A stretch of 6,136 nt of DNA from an uncultured Eubacteriales bacterium (GTDB taxonomy: Bacteria > Bacillota > Clostridia > Oscillospirales > Oscillospiraceae), in NCBI GenBank assembly GCA_900547315.1, contig URGI01000093.1:1-6136 (forward strand), written 5' to 3'. Each line of letters starts with the position of its first letter. Positions within the stretch are counted from its first letter, which is position 1. This document shows, one piece after another, positions 5,199-6,136 of this stretch. A model generated the notes under the pieces. That model had not been told where the DNA came from and did no database searches. It saw only the letters and a list, made by a program, of their open reading frames with translations. A program made the translations under genes and the position numbers.

Positions 5199-5966
5199 TT
5201 ATACGATCTCGCGGATGGGGGCAATCTCCACGCCACGGGCGGTGAGCTGCGTGCGGATATTTTTGACGAATTCGACGGCCGAAGGGTTGTCACCGTGGAC
5301 ACAGATGGAGTGAGCCGCGATTTCGACCTCCTCGCCGGTGATGGCCGTGACCTTGCCCTCGGTGACCATGCGGACGGTGCGCGCGATGGCCTCGTCCTTA
5401 TCGTGGATGACGGCGCCGGGCAGCTTGCGCGGCACAAGCGAGCCGTCGGCCTGATAGGCGCGGTCGGCAAAGACCTCGTTTGCGACGCGCAAGCCCAACT
5501 GCTTGCCTGCATCAATCATCTTGCTGTTGGCAAGGCCAAGCAGGATAATGTTCTTGTCTACCTCGGCAATCGCCTCGGCGATGGCAAGCGCCAGATCCAT
5601 GTCTTTACCAGCCATGTTGTAGAGAGCGCCGTGGGGCTTGCAGTGCTGGAGCCTGATACCCTCTGCCGCAGCGAAGGCCATCAGCGCGCCGAGCTGATAC
5701 TTGACATACGCCTTGACCTCCTTGGGCGAGACGACCATGTTCCTGCGGCCAAAGCCCATCAGATCGGGGAAGCCCGGGTGTGCGCCGACGGCGACGCCTG
5801 CCGCCTTGGCTGCGGCAACGGTCTTTTCCATCACCAACGGATCTCCTGCGTGATAGCCACAGGCAACATTGACAGAGGAAACATGCGCGATGACCTCGTT
5901 GTCGAGCCCGATGGTATACGCGCCGAAGCTCTCGCCGAGGTCGCTGTTGAGATCTACCTTGTACAT
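5199..5966 (-). CDS. pxpA: 5-oxoprolinase subunit PxpA (LamB/YcsF family)
   Basis: A 255-aa TIM-barrel-like protein of the LamB/YcsF family, full length, and the third subunit of the ATP-dependent 5-oxoprolinase PxpABC. Conserved motifs appear in the usual order: DLNSDLGESFG (5-15), VNVACGYHAGDP (32-43), GAHPGFPDLMGFGRR (61-75), KPHGALYN (110-117), FADRAY (166-171), LVPR (177-180) and ICVHGDNP (221-228). The acidic and His residues in these blocks form the likely active-site cleft. It is cytoplasmic, with no signal peptide or membrane segment. The start at 5966 has AGGAGG ten bases upstream. As the first gene of the run it follows a promoter at 6086-6114 and a dyad in the leader. 'LamB' refers to the Aspergillus lactam-utilisation gene, not the maltoporin. 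Confidence 0.96.
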   Translation of the reverse strand: MYKVDLNSDLGESFGAYTIGLDNEVIAHVSSVNVACGYHAGDPLVMEKTVAAAKAAGVAVGAHPGFPDLMGFGRRNMVVSPKEVKAYVKYQLGALMAFAAAEGIRLQHCKPHGALYNMAGKDMDLALAIAEAIAEVDKNIILLGLANSKMIDAGKQLGLRVANEVFADRAYQADGSLVPRKLPGAVIHDKDEAIARTVRMVTEGKVTAITGEEVEIAAHSICVHGDNPSAVEFVKNIRTQLTARGVEIAPIREIV

Positions 5967-6018
5967 ACTGAAATACCCTCCTTTTTATAGTTGGTCTACA
6001 GGGTTTTTCGAGCAAACG

Positions 6019-6045
6019 GCGTTCCAATTTGATCAATGGAAGCGC
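6019..6045. promoter_or_regulatory. Dyad in the pxpA leader, candidate operator
   Basis: GCGTTCCA at 6019-6026 and TGGAAGCGC at 6037-6045 form an inverted repeat with one extra base. They surround ATTTGATCAA, which contains part of the palindrome TTGATCAA (6029-6036). Outer pairs (GAGC/GCTC, then T5/A5) allow a longer imperfect hairpin from about 6005 to 6056. It lies between the predicted transcription start (about 6079) and the pxpA start codon, in a position suited to a repressor roadblock or an RNA structure. Local IclR- or GntR-type control of oxoproline genes is common, but no regulator is visible in this window. Confidence 0.4.
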
Positions 6046-6085
6046 TCTTTCAAAAATGTCTGCTCTCCTCTCCCTTGATGATGTC

Positions 6086-6114
6086 ATTTTACAGGATACC
6101 GCCGGAAAAAGCAA
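6086..6114 (-). promoter_or_regulatory. Probable promoter of the oxoprolinase operon
   Basis: The -10 hexamer TAAAAT (6091-6086) lies 17 bases from the -35-like TTGCTT (6114-6109). The -10 matches consensus at five of six positions, while the -35 matches at only three, as might be expected for a regulated promoter. The predicted start near 6079 gives a leader of about 112 nt before pxpA. This is the only well-spaced pair that I found in the 170 nt upstream of pxpA. Confidence 0.5.
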
Positions 6115-6136
6115 GAATAATAATACACGGTCTTAG

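Noticed and set aside
5984..5989. TATAAA just before the pxpA Shine-Dalgarno
   Set aside because: No -35 lies at 16-18 bases, and the start would fall on the ribosome binding site.

Overview
The window looks like chromosomal DNA from a moderately GC-rich Firmicute, probably a gut-type Clostridia (Oscillospiraceae/Ruminococcaceae-like). This rests on the strong AGGAGG Shine-Dalgarno sites before almost every gene, the GC-rich third positions, and the protein families present; no species is claimed. Every gene I can support lies on the minus strand, so the biology reads from the right edge to the left.

Right to middle (6136 to 1256) is a 5-oxoproline (pyroglutamate) assimilation operon. In transcription order it has a sigma-A-like promoter with a dyad in its leader, then pxpA (LamB/YcsF), an NRAMP-fold membrane transporter (YcsG-like), pxpB (KipI), pxpC (KipA, overlapping pxpB by 4 nt), and a YcsI/DUF1445 gene of the D-glutamate cyclase family. 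PxpA, PxpB and PxpC together form the ATP-dependent 5-oxoprolinase that converts 5-oxo-L-proline to L-glutamate. The transporter probably brings in the substrate, and the DUF1445 protein may connect D-glutamate or D-5-oxoproline to the pathway. The gene set matches the Bacillus subtilis ycsF-ycsG-ycsI-kipI-kipA cluster in a different order, but no kipR-like regulator is visible here.

Middle to left (1255 to 391) holds a 226-nt gene-free, GC-rich stretch with strong potential RNA structure. It is followed by a 212-codon type I phosphoribosyltransferase-like gene with an unusual PRPP loop and a C-terminal CPMC motif. This gene is probably a separate unit or a loosely attached operon member.

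The left edge (390 to 1) contains a good promoter on the minus strand and a roughly 190-nt leader full of hairpins. The leader carries a possible 34-aa leader peptide whose stop codon sits in the loop of a hairpin that covers the next Shine-Dalgarno. After it comes the first 35 codons of a gene running off the window, whose N-terminus recalls small regulators of clostridial integrative elements (from memory only). This attenuator-like leader is the least conventional part of the window. The other main oddity is the NRAMP-fold transporter, which lacks the usual metal-binding residues.
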